Assembly: GCA_032718475.1 (NCBI GenBank)
Contig: JAUCBJ010001977.1
Coordinates: 1-64,000 of the forward strand
Direction of reading: 5' to 3'
Length of the DNA stretch: 64,000 bases
Source: Nemertoderma westbladi
Lineage: Eukaryota > Xenacoelomorpha > Nemertodermatida > Nemertodermatidae
Below, piece by piece: positions 31,819-44,500 of this stretch. The first letter of the stretch is position 1. Every line of letters begins with the position of its first letter. Below the pieces are notes generated by a model. The model did not search any database. It saw nothing but the letters and a program-made list of their open reading frames with translations, and was not told where the DNA came from. Both the position numbers and the translations under genes were made by a program.

Positions 31819-34800
31819 CTGGTAACCCCTTCCCCTGCTGCGAACTGGTAACCCCTTCCCCTGCTGCGAACTGGTAAATCCTTCCCCTGCTGCGAACTGG
31901 TAAATCCTTCCCCTGCTGCGAACTGGTAAATCCTTCCCCTGCTGCGAACTGGTAAATCCTTCCCCTGCTGCGAACTGGTAACCCCTTCCCCTGCTGCGAA
32001 CTGGTAACCCCTTCCCCTGCTGCGAACTGGTAAATCCTTCCCCTGCTGCGAACTGGTAAATCCTTCCCCTGCTGCGAACTGGTAACCCCTTCCCCTGCTG
32101 CGAACTGGTAACCCCTTCCCCTGCTGCGAACTGGTAACCCCTTCCCCTGCTGCGAACTGGTAAATCCTTCCCCTGCTGCGAACTGGTAAATCCTTCCCCT
32201 GCTGCGAACTGGTAACCCCTTCCCCTGCTGCGAACTGGTAACCCCTTCCCCTGCTGCGAACTGGTAACCCCTTCCCCTGCTGCGAACTGGTAAATCCTTC
32301 CCCTGCTGCGAACTGGTAAATCCTTCCCCTGCTGCGAACTGGTAAACCCTTCCCCTGCTGCGAACTGGTAACCCCTTCCCCTGCTGCGAACTGGTAACCC
32401 CTTCCCCTGCTGCGAACTGGTAACCCCTTCCCTTGCTGCGAACTGGTAACCCCTTCCCTTGCTGCGAACTGGTAACCCCTTCCCCTGCTGCGAACTGGTA
32501 AACCCTTCCCCTGCTGCGAACTGGTAACCCCTTCCCTTGCTGCGAACTGGTAACCCCTTCCCCTGCTGCGAACTGGTAACCCCTTCCCCTGCTGCGAACT
32601 GGTAACCCCTTCCCCTGCTGCGAACTGGTAACCCCTTCCCCTGCTGCGAACTGGTAACCCCTTCCCTTGCTGCGAACTGGTAACCCCTTCCCCTGCTGCG
32701 AACTGGTAACCCCTTCCCCTGCTGCGAACTGGTAACCCCTTCCCCTGCTGCGAACTGGTAACCCCTTCCCCTGCTGCGAACTGGTAACCCCTTCCCCTGC
32801 TGCGAACTGGTAACCCCTTCCCCTGCTGCGAACTGGTAACCCCTTCCCCTGCTGCGAACTGGTAACCCCTTCCCCTGCTGCGAACTGGTAACCCCTTCCC
32901 CTGCTGCGAACTGGTAACCCCTTCCCCTGCTGCGAACTGGTAACCCCTTCCCCTGCTGCGAACTGGTAAACCCTTCCCCTGCTGCGAACTGGTAACCCCT
33001 TCCCCTGCTGCGAACTGGTAACCCCTTCCCCTGCTGCGAACTGGTAACCCCTTCCCTTGCTGCGAACTGGTAACCCCTTCCCCTGCTGCGAACTGGTAAC
33101 CCCTTCCCCTGTTGCGAACTGGTAAACCCTTCCCCTGCTGCGAATTGGTAAACCCTTCCCCTGCTGCGAACTGGTAAATCCTTCCCCTGCTGCGAACTGG
33201 TAACCCCTTCCCCTGCTGCGAACTGGTAACCCCTTCCCCTGCTGCGAACTGGTAAATCCTTCCCCTGCTGCGAACTGGTAACCCCTTCCCATGCTGCGAA
33301 CAGGTAACCCCTTCCCATGTTGCGAACTAGTAACCCCTTCCCCTGCTGCGAACTGGTAACCCCTTCCCCTGCTGCGAACTGGTAACCCCTTCCCCTGCTG
33401 CGAACTGGTAACCCCTTCCCTTGCTGCGAACTGGTAACCCCTTCCCCTGCTGCGAACTGGTAAATCCTTCCCCTGCTGCGAACTGGTAAACCCTTCCCCT
33501 GCTGCGAACTGGTAACCCCTTCCCCTGCTGCGAACTGGTAACCCCTTCCCCTGCTGCGAACTGGTAACCCCTTCCCTTGCTGCGAACTGGTAACCCCTTC
33601 CCCTGCTGCGAACTGGTAACCCCTTCCCCTGCTGCGAACTGGTAACCCCTTCCCTTGCTGCGAACTGGTAACCCCTTCCCCTGCTGCGAACTGGTAACCC
33701 CTTCCCCTGCTGCGAACTGGTAAATCCTTCCCCTGCTGCGAACTGGTAACCCCTTCCCTTGCTGCGAACTGGTAACCCCTTCCCCTGCTGCGAACTGGTA
33801 AATCCTTCCCCTGCTGCGAACTGGTAAACCCTTCCCCTGCTGCGAACTGGTAACCCCTTCCCCTGCTGCGAACTGGTAACCCCTTCCCCTGCTGCGAACT
33901 GGTAACCCCTTCCCTTGCTGCGAACTGGTAACCCCTTCCCCTGCTGCGAACTGGTAACCCCTTCCCCTGCTGCGAACTGGTAACCCCTTCCCTTGCTGCG
34001 AACTGGTAACCCCTTCCCCTGCTGCGAACTGGTAACCCCTTCCCCTGCTGCGAACTGGTAAATCCTTCCCCTGCTGCGAACTGGTAACCCCTTCCCCTGC
34101 TGCGAACTGGTAACCCCTTCCCCTGCTGCGAACTGGTAAATCCTTCCCCTGCTGCGAACTGGTAAACCCTTCCCCTGCTGCGAACTGGTAACCCCTTCCC
34201 ATGCTGCGAACTGGTAACCCCTTCCCATGTTGCGAACTAGTAACCCCTTCCCCTGCTGCGAACTGGTAACCCCTTCCCCTGCTGCGAACTGGTAACCCCT
34301 TCCCCTGCTGCGAACTGGTAACCCCTTCCCTTGCTGCGAACTGGTAACCCCTTCCCCTGCTGCGAACTGGTAAATCCTTCCCCTGCTGCGAACTGGTAAA
34401 CCCTTCCCCTGCTGCGAACTGGTAACCCCTTCCCCTGCTGCGAACTGGTAACCCCTTCCCCTGCTGCGAACTGGTAACCCCTTCCCATGCTGCGAACTGG
34501 TAACCCCTTCCCATGTTGCGAACTAGTAACCCCTTCCCCTGCTGAGAACTGGTAACCCCTTCCCCTGCTGCGAACTGGTAACCCCTTCCCCTGCTGCGAA
34601 CTGGTAACCCCTTCCCTTGCTGCGAACTGGTAACCCCTTCCCCTGCTGCGAACTGGTAAATCCTTCCCCTGCTGCGAACTGGTAAACCCTTCCCCTGCTG
34701 CGAACTGGTAACCCCTTCCCCTGCTGCGAACTGGTAACCCCTTCCCCTGCTGCGAACTGGTAACCCCTTCCCTTGCTGCGAACTGGTAACCCCTTCCCCT

Positions 34801-35071
34801 GCTGCGAACTGGTAACCCCTTCCCCTGCTGCGAACTGGTAACCCCTTCCCTTGCTGCGAACTGGTAACCCCTTCCCCTGCTGCGAACTGGTAACCCCTTC
34901 CCCTGCTGCGAACTGGTAACCCCTTCCCCTGCTGCGAACTGGTAACCCCTTCCCCTGCTGCGAACTGGTAAACCCTTCCCCTGCTGCGAACTGGTAAATC
35001 CTTCCCCTGCTGCGAACTGGTAACCCCTTCCCTTGCTGCGAACTGGTAACCCCTTCCCCTGCTGCGAACTG
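31819..35071. repeat. 26-bp satellite, about 125 copies
   Basis: Unit CTGGTAACCCCTTCCCCTGC + TGCGAA. Variants AAATCC, AAACCC and CCCTTGC are interspersed. A rare paired variant (CCATGC...CCATGTTGCGAACTAG) recurs at 33291, 34201 and 34487, offsets of exactly 35 and 11 units, showing block duplication. The minus strand is open for up to 845 codons because no frame of the unit has a stop. These frames are not genes. The array begins about 100 bp past the LCLAT1-like poly(A) signal. Confidence 0.97.
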
Positions 35072-35517
35072 TATTTTAGTTGTTTGTTAAGGATTTAACT
35101 GATGTGCTGTAGTTTGTAATATAGAGACATTTTGAGAGGTGAACAGGTTTACCGACTAACTTTGTTAACATTGTTAAGATTACCTTTTATGGCAATGATC
35201 TATTCTAGAATTATGTTACATCTTATACCAAAATCTGATCTTCTGGCTTGGTACTTTTCATACTCGTGTTCTATATTCGCGTTGTATTTTACTGATATTG
35301 TGAGGTATCGTCGTTGCGCATCCTGGCCGCGGAATACTTAATGTTATTTTTATACTAACAATTAATTTATGTATGTCAATTATTATAGTGTAGCCTTATT
35401 TACCTTTGAATATTTCACAATTGCATCCCTATACAATTTATTTTCTCTGCAATTAAAATAGTTATCAGTTGACACGCATTAAACAAAGTATTAATTACTA
35501 TCCTTACTCAATAGATC
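35072..35517. other. Short unique stretch between two satellites
   Basis: AT-rich, 446 bp. The 69-codon frame at 35132-35341 shows no domain or codon signature. Nothing functional is seen. Confidence 0.4.
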
Positions 35518-38500
35518 AAAAGGTTGAGGTTAGTAAAATGACCAAAAGGGGAGATTAGTAAAATGGTCAAAAGGGGAGATTAGTAAAATTGTCAAAGGGG
35601 GAGATTAGTAAAATGGTCATAAAGAGGAGATTAGTTAAATGGTCAAGAGGGGAGATTAGTAAAATGGTCAAAAGGGGAGATTAGTAAAATGGTCAAAAGG
35701 GGAGATTAGTAAAATGGTCAAAATGGGAGGTTAGTAAAATGGTCAAAAGGGGAGGTTAGTAAAATGGTCACAATGGGAGATTAGTAAAATGGTCACAATG
35801 GGAGATTAGTAAAATGGTCACAATGGGAGGTTAGTAAAATGGTCAAAAGGGGAGGTTAGTAAAATGGTCAAAATGGGAGGTTAGTAAAATGGTCACAATG
35901 GGAGATTAGTAAAATGGTCACAATGGGAGGTTAGTAAAATGGTCAAAAGGGGAGATTAGTAAAATGGTCAAAAGGGGAGATTAGTAAAATTGTCAAAGGG
36001 GGAGATTAGTAAAATGGTCATAAAGAGGAGATTAGTTAAATGGTCAAGAGGGGAGATTAGTAAAATGGTCAAAAGGGGAGATTAGTAAAATTGTCAAAGG
36101 GGGAGATTAGTAAAATGGTCATAAAGAGGAGATTAGTAAAATGGCCAAAAGGGGAAATTAGTAATATGGTCAAAATGGGAGGTTAGTAAAATTGTCACAA
36201 TGGGAGGTTAGTAAAATGGTCATAAAGAGGAGATTAGTAAAATGGTCAAAAGGGGAGATTAGTAAAATTGTCAAAGGGGGAGATTAGTAAAATGGTCATA
36301 AAGAGGAGATTAGTTAAATGGTCAAAAGGGGAGGTTAGTAAAATGGTCACAATGGGAGATTAGTAAAATGGTCACAATGGGAGGTTAGTAAAATGGTCAT
36401 AAAGAGGAGATTAGTTAAATGGCCAAAAGTGGAGATTAGTAAAATGGTCAAAATGGGAGGTTAGTAAAATGGTCATAAAGAGGAGATTAATTAAATGGTC
36501 AAAATGGGAGGTTAGTAAGATGGTCACAATGGGAGATTAGTAAAATGGTCACAATGGGAGGTTAGTAAAATGGTCACAATGGGAGATTAGTAAAATGGTC
36601 AAAAGGGGAGATTAGTAAAATTGTCAAAGGGGGAGATTAGTAAAATGGTCACAATGGGAGGTTAGTAAAATGGTCATAAAGAGGAGATTAATTAAATGGT
36701 CAAAATGGGAGGTTAGTAAGATGGTCACAATGGGAGATTAGTAAAATGGTCACAATGGGAGGTTAGTAAAATGGTCACAATGGGAGATTAGTAAAATGGT
36801 CAAAAGGGGAGATTAGTAAAATTGTCAAAGGGGGAGATTAGTAAAATGGTCATAAAAAGGATATTAGTTAAATGGTCAAAAGGGGAGATTAGTGAAATGG
36901 TCAAAAGGAGAGATTAGTAAAATGGTCAAAATGGGAGGTTAGTAAAATGGTCATAAAGAGGAGATTAGTAAAATTGTCAAAGAGGGAGATTAGTAAAATG
37001 GTCAAAAGGGGAGATTAGTAAAATGATCAAAATGGGAGGTTAGTAAAATGGTCACAATGGGAGGTTAGTAAAATGGTCATAAAGAGGAGATTAGTTAAAT
37101 GGTCAAAAGGGGAGATTAGTAAAATGGTCAAAAGGGGAGATTAGTAAAATGGTCAAAATGGGAGGTTAGTAAAATGGTCACAATGGGAGGTTAGTAAAAT
37201 GGTCATAAAGAGGAGATTAGTTAAATGGTCAAAATGGGAGGTTAGTAAAATGGTCACAATGGGAGGTTAGTAAAATGGTCATAAAGAGGAGATTAGTTAA
37301 ATGGTCAAAAGGGGAGATTAGTTAAATGGTCAAAAGGGGAGATTAGTAAAATGGTCAAAAGGGGAGATTAGTAAAATGGTCAAAATGGGAGGTTAGTAAA
37401 ATGGTCACAATGGGAGGTTAGTAAAATGGTCATAAAGAGGATATTAGTTAAATGGTCAAAAGGGGAGATTAGTGAAATGGTCAAAAGGGGAGATTAGTAA
37501 AATTGTCAAAGGGGGAGATTAGTAAAATGGTCAAAAGGGGAGATTAGTAAAATGATCAAAATGGGAGGTTAGTAAAATGGTCACAATGGGAGGTTAGTAA
37601 AATGGTCATAAAGAGGAGATTAGTTAAATGGTCAAAAGGGGAGATTAGTAAAATGGTCAAAAGGGGAGATTAGTAAAATGGTCAAAATGGTAGGTTAGTA
37701 AAATGGTCAAAAGGGGAGATTAGTTAAATGGTCAAAAGGGGAGATTAGTAAAATGGTCAAAAGGGGAGATTAGTAAAATGGTCAAAAGGGGAGATTAGTA
37801 AAATGATCAAAATGGGAGGTTAGTAAAATGGTCACAATGGGAGGTTAGTAAAATGGTCATAAAGAGGAGATTAGTTAAATGGTCAAAATGGGAGATTAGT
37901 AAAATGGTCAAAAGGGGAGATTAGTAAAATGGTCACAATGGGAGGTTAGTAAAATGGTCATAAAGAGGAGATTAGTTAAATGGTCAAAATGGGAGGTTAG
38001 TACAATGGTCACAATGGGAGGTTAGTAAAATGGTCATAAAGAGGAGATTAGTTAAATGGTCAAAAGGGGAGATTAGTAAAATGGTCAAAAGGGGAGATTA
38101 GTAAAATGGTCAAAAGGGGAGATTAGTAAAGTGGTCAAAAGGTGAGATTAGTAAAATGATCAAAATGGGAGGTTAGTAAAATGGTCAACAAAAGGGAAGA
38201 TTAGTAAAATGGTCATAAAGAGGAGATTAGTAAAATTGTCAAAGGGGGAGATTAGTAAAATGGTCAAAAGGGGAGATTAGTAAAATGATCAAAATGGGAG
38301 GTTAGTAAAATGGTCAAAAGGGGAGATTAGTAAAATGGTCATAAAGAGGAGATTAGTTAAATGGTAAAAATGGGAGGTTAGTACAATGGTCAACAAAAGG
38401 GAAGATTAGTAAAATGGTCATAAAGAGGAGATTAGTAAAATGGTCATAAAGAGGAGATTAGTTAAATAGTCAAAAGGGGAGATTAGTAAAATGGTCAAAA

Positions 38501-41500
38501 TGGGAGGTTAGTAAAATGGTCACAATGGGAGGTTAGTAAAATGGTCATAAAGAGGAGATTAGTTAAATGGCCAAAATGGGAGATTAGTAAAATGGTCAAA
38601 AGGGGAGATTAGTAAAATGGTCAAAATGGGAGGTTAGTAAAATGGTCACAATGGGAGGTTAGTAAAATGGTCATAAAGAGGAGATTAGTTAAATGGCCAA
38701 AATGGGAGATTAGTAAAATGGTCAAAATGGGAGATTAGTAAAATGGTCAAAAGGGGAGATTAGTAAAATGGTCACAATGGGAGGTTAGTAAAATGGTCAT
38801 AAAGAGGAGATTAGTTAAATGGTCAAAAGGGGAGATTAGTAAAATGGTCAAAAGGGGAGATTAGTAAAATGGTCAAAAGGGGAGATTAGTAAAATTGTCA
38901 AAGGGGGAGATTAGTAAAATGGTCAAAAGGGGAGATTAGTAAAATGATCAAAATGGGAGGTTAGTAAAATGGTCAACAAAAGGGAAGATTAGTAAAATGG
39001 TCATAAAGAGGAGATTAGTAAAATGGTCATAAAGAGGAGATTAGTTAAATGGTCAAAAGGGGAGATTAGTAAAATGGTCAAAATGGGAGGTTAGTAAAAT
39101 GGTCACAATGGGAGGTTAGTAAAATGGTCATAAAGAGGAGATTAGTTAAATGGCCAAAATGGGAGATTAGTAAAATGGTCAAAAGGGGAGATTAGTAAAA
39201 TGGTCACAATGGGAGGTTAGTAAAATGGTCATAAAGAGGAGATTAGTTAAATGGCCAAAATGGGAGATTAGTAAAATGGTCAAAAGGGGAGATTAGTAAA
39301 ATGGTCACAATGGCAGATTAGTAAAATGGTCATAAAGAGGAGATTAGTTAAATGGTCAAAAGGGGAGATTAGTAAAATGGTCAAAAGGGGAGATTAGTAA
39401 AATGGTCAAAAGGGGAGATTAGTAAAATTGTCAAAGGGGGAGATTAGTAAAATGGTCAAAAGGGGAGATTAGTAAAATGATCAAAATGGGAGGTTAGTAA
39501 AATGGTCACAATGGGAGGTTAGTAAAATGGTCATAAAGAGGAGATTAGTTAAATGGTCAAAAGGGGAGATTAGTAAAATGGTCAAAAGGGGAGATTAGTA
39601 AAATGGTCAAAATGGTAGGTTAGTAAAATGGTCAAAAGGGGAGATTAGTTAAATGGTCAAAAGGGGAGATTAGTAAAATGGTCAAAAGGGGAGATTAGTA
39701 AAATGGTCAAAAGGGGAGATTAGTAAAATGATCAAAGTAAAATGGTCACAATGGGAGGTTAGTAAAATGGTCACAATGGGAGGTTAGTAAAATGGTCATA
39801 AAGAGGAGATTAGTTAAATGGTCAAAAGGGGAGATTAGTAAAATGGTCAAAAGGGGAGATTAGTAAAATGGTCAAAATGGGAGGTTAGTAAAATGGTCAA
39901 AATGGGAGATTAGTAAAATGATCAAAATGGGAGGTTAGTGAAATGGTCAAAAGGGGAGATTAGTAAAATGGTCACAATGGGAGGTTAGTAAAATGGTCAC
40001 AATGGGAGGTTAGTAAAATGGTCATAAAGAGGAGATTAGTTAAATGGCCAAAATGGGAGATTAGTAAAATGGTCAAAAGGGGAGATTAGTAAAATGGTCA
40101 CAATGGGAGGTTAGTAAAATGGTCATAAAGAGGAGATTAGTTAAATGGTCAAAAGGGGAGATTAGTAAAATGGTCAAAAGGGGAGATTAGTAAAATGGTC
40201 AAAAGGGGAGATTAGTAAAATTGTCAAAGGGGGAGATTAGTAAAATGGTCAAAAGGGGAGATTAGTAAAATGATCAAAATGGGAGGTTAGTAAAATGGTC
40301 AAAAGGGGAGATTAGTAAAATGGTCATAAAGAGGAGATTAGTTAAATGGTCAAAAGGGGAGATTAGTAAAATGGTCAAAAGGGGAGATTAGTAAAATGAT
40401 CAAAGTAAAATGGTCACAATGGGAGGTTAGTAAAATGGTCACAATGGGAGGTTAGTAAAATGGTCATAAAGAGGAGATTAGTTAAATGGTCAAAAGGGGA
40501 GATTAGTAAAATGGTCAAAAGGGGAGATTAGTAAAATGGTCAAAATGGGAGGTTAGTAAAATGGTCAAAATGGGAGATTAGTAAAATGATCAAAATGGGA
40601 GGTTAGTGAAATGGTCAAAAGGGGAGATTAGTAAAATGGTCACAATGGGAGGTTAGTAAAATGGTCACAATGGGAGGTTAGTAAAATGGTCATAAAGAGG
40701 AGATTAGTTAAATGGCCAAAATGGGAGATTAGTAAAATGGTCAAAAGGGGAGATTAGTAAAATGGTCACAATGGGAGGTTAGTAAAATGGTCATAAAGAG
40801 GAGATTAGTTAAATGGTCAAAAGGGGAGATTAGTAAAATGGTCAAAAGGGGAGATTAGTAAAATGGTCAAAAGGGGAGATTAGTAAAATTGTCAAAGGGG
40901 GAGATTAGTAAAATGGTCAAAAGGGGAGATTAGTAAAATGATCAAAATGGGAGGTTAGTAAAATGGTCAACAAAAGGGAAGATTAGTAAAATGGTCATAA
41001 AGAGGAGATTAGTAAAATGGTCATAAAGAGGAGATTAGTTAAATGGTCAAAAGGGGAGATTAGTAAAATGGTCAAAATGGGAGGTTAGTAAAATGGTCAC
41101 AATGGGAGGTTAGTAAAATGGTCATAAAGAGGAGATTAGTTAAATGGTCAAAATGGGAGATTAGTAAAATGGTCAAAATGGGAGATTAGTAAAATGATCA
41201 AAATGGGAGGTTAGTGAAATGGTCAAAAGGGGAGATTAGTAAAATGGTCACAATGGGAGGTTAGTAAAATGGTCACAATGGGAGGTTAGTAAAATGGTCA
41301 TAAAGAGGAGATTAGTTAAATGGCCAAAATGGGAGATTAGTAAAATGGTCAAAATGGGAGATTAGTAAAATGGTCAAAAGGGGAGATTAGTAAAATGGTC
41401 ACAATGGGAGGTTAGTAAAATGGTCATAAAGAGGAGATTAGTTAAATGGTCAAAAGGGGAGATTAGTAAAATGGTCAAAAGGGGAGATTAGTAAAATGGT

Positions 41501-44500
41501 CAAAAGGGGAGATTAGTAAAATTGTCAAAGGGGGAGATTAGTAAAATGGTCAAAAGGGGAGATTAGTAAAATGATCAAAATGGGAGGTTAGTAAAATGGT
41601 CAACAAAAGGGAAGATTAGTAAAATGGTCATAAAGAGGAGATTAGTAAAATGGTCATAAAGAGGAGATTAGTTAAATGGTCAAAAGGGGAGATTAGTAAA
41701 ATGGTCAAAATGGGAGGTTAGTAAAATGGTCACAATGGGAGGTTAGTAAAATGGTCATAAAGAGGAGATTAGTTAAATGGCCAAAATGGGAGATTAGTAA
41801 AATGGTCAAAAGGGGAGATTAGTAAAATGGTCACAATGGGAGGTTAGTAAAATGGTCATAAAGAGGAGATTAGTTAAATGGCCAAAATGGGAGATTAGTA
41901 AAATGGTCAAAAGGGGAGATTAGTAAAATGGTCACAATGGCAGATTAGTAAAATGGTCATAAAGAGGAGATTAGTTAAATGGTCAAAAGGGGAGATTAGT
42001 AAAATGGTCAAAAGGGGAGATTAGTAAAATGGTCAAAAGGGGAGATTAGTAAAATTGTCAAAGGGGGAGATTAGTAAAATGGTCAAAAGGGGAGATTAGT
42101 AAAATGGTTAAAAGGGGAGATTAGTAAAATGGTCAAAATGGGAGATTAGTAAAATGGTCAAAAGGGGAGATTAGTAAAATGGTCAAAAGGGGAGATTAGT
42201 AAAATGATCAAAATGGGAGGTTAGTAAAATGGTCACAATGGGAGGTTAGTAAAATGGTCATAAAGAGGAGATTAGTTAAATGGTCAAAAGGGGAGATTAG
42301 TAAAATGGTCAAAAGGGGAGATTAGTAAAATGGTCAAAATGGTAGGTTAGTAAAATGGTCAAAAGGGGAGATTAGTTAAATGGTCAAAAGGGGAGATTAG
42401 TAAAATGGTCAAAAGGGGAGATTAGTAAAATGGTCAAAAGGGGAGATTAGTAAAATGATCAAAGTAAAATGGTCACAATGGGAGGTTAGTAAAATGGTCA
42501 CAATGGGAGGTTAGTAAAATGGTCATAAAGAGGAGATTAGTTAAATGGTCAAAATGGGAGATTAGTAAAATGGTCAAAATGGGAGATTAGTAAAATGATC
42601 AAAATGGGAGGTTAGTGAAATGGTCAAAAGGGGAGATTAGTAAAATGGTCACAATGGGAGGTTAGTAAAATGGTCACAATGGGAGGTTAGTAAAATGGTC
42701 ATAAAGAGGAGATTAGTTAAATGGTCAAAAGGGGAGATTAGTAAAATGGTCAAAAGGGGAGATTAGTAAAATGGTCACAATGGGAGGTTAGTAAAATGGT
42801 CATAAAGAGGAGATTAGTTAAATGGTCAAAAGGGGAGATTAGTAAAATGGTCAAAAGGGGAGATTAGTAAAATGGTCAAAATGGTAGGTTAGTAAAATGG
42901 TCAAAATGGGAGGTTAGTAAAATGGTCACAATGGGAGGTTAGTAAAATGGTCATAAAGAGGATATTAGTTAAATGGTCAAAATGGGAGATTAGTAAAATG
43001 GTCAAAAGGGGAGATTAGTAAAATGGTCACAATGGGAGGTTAGTAAAATGGTCATAAAGAGGAGATTAGTTAAATGGTCAAAAGGGGAGATTAGTAAAAT
43101 GGTCAAAAGGGGAGATTAGTAAAATGGTCAAAATGGTAGGTTAGTAAAATGGTCATAAAGAGGAGATTAGTTAAATGGTCAAAAGGGGAGATTAGTAAAA
43201 TGGTCAAAAGGGGAGATTAGTTAAATGGTCAAAAGGGGAGATTAGTAAAATGGTCAAAAGGGGAGATTAGTAAAATGGTCAAAAGGGGAGATTAGTAAAA
43301 TGATCAAAATGGGAGGTTAGTAAAATGGTCACAATGGGAGGTTAGTAAAATGGTCATAAAGAGGAGATTAGTTAAATGGTCAAAATGGGAGATTAGTAAA
43401 ATGGTCAAAAGGGGAGGTTAGTAAAATGGTCACAATGGGAGGTTAGTAAAATGGTCATAAAGAGGAGATTAGTTAAATGGTCAAAATGGGAGATTAGTAA
43501 AATGGTCAAAAGGGGAGATTAGTAAAATGATCAAAATGGGAGATTAGTAAAATGGTCAAAAGGGGAGATTAGTAAAATGGTCAAAAGGGGAGATTAGTAA
43601 AATGATCAAAATGGGAGATTAGTAAAATGGTCAAAAGGGGAGATTAGTAAAATGATCAAAAGGGGAGATTAGTAAAATGGTCAAAAGGGGAGATTAGTAA
43701 AATGATCAAAATGGGAGGTTAGTAAAATGGTCACAATGGAAGGTTAGTAAAATGGTCATAAAGAGGAGATTAGTTAAATGGTCAAAAGGGGAGATTAGTA
43801 AAATGGTCAAAAGGGGAGATTAGTAAAATGGTCAAAATGGTAGGTTAGTAAAATGGTCAAAAGGGGAGATTAGTTAAATGGTCAAAAGGGGAGATTAGTA
43901 AAATGGTCAAAAGGGGAGATTAGTAAAATGGTCAAAAGGGGAGATTAGTAAAATGATCAAAATGGGAGGTTAGTAAAATGGTCACAATGGGAGGTTAGTA
44001 AAATGGTCATAAAGAGGAGATTAGTAAAATGATCAAAATGGGAGATTAGTAAAATGGTCAAAAGGGGAGATTAGTAATATGGTCAAAATGGGAGGTTAGT
44101 AAAATGGTCACAATGGGAGGTTAGTAAAATTGTCATAAAGAGGAGATTAGTTAAATGGTCAAAAGGGGAGATTAGTAAAATGGTCAAAAGGGGAGATTAG
44201 TAAAATGGTCAAAAGGGGAGATTAGTAAAATGGTCAAAAGGGGAGATTAGTAAAGTGGTCAAAAGGGGAGATTAGTAAAATGGTCAAAAGGGGAGATTAG
44301 TAAAATGGTCAAAAGGGGAGATTAGTAAAATGGTCAAAATGGTAGGTTAGTAAAATGGTCAAAAGGGGAGATTAGTTAAATGGTCAAAAGGGGAGATTAG
44401 TAAAATGGTCAAAAGGGGAGATTAGTAAAATGGTCAAAAGGGGAGATTAGTAAAATGATCAAAATGGGAGGTTAGTAAAATGGTCACAATGGGAGGTTAG

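Noticed and set aside
31691-34514. Very long minus-strand reading frames (845, 509 and 395 codons)
   Set aside because: They are translations of the 26-bp satellite, which lacks stops in every minus-strand frame; there is no start context, splice structure or domain.
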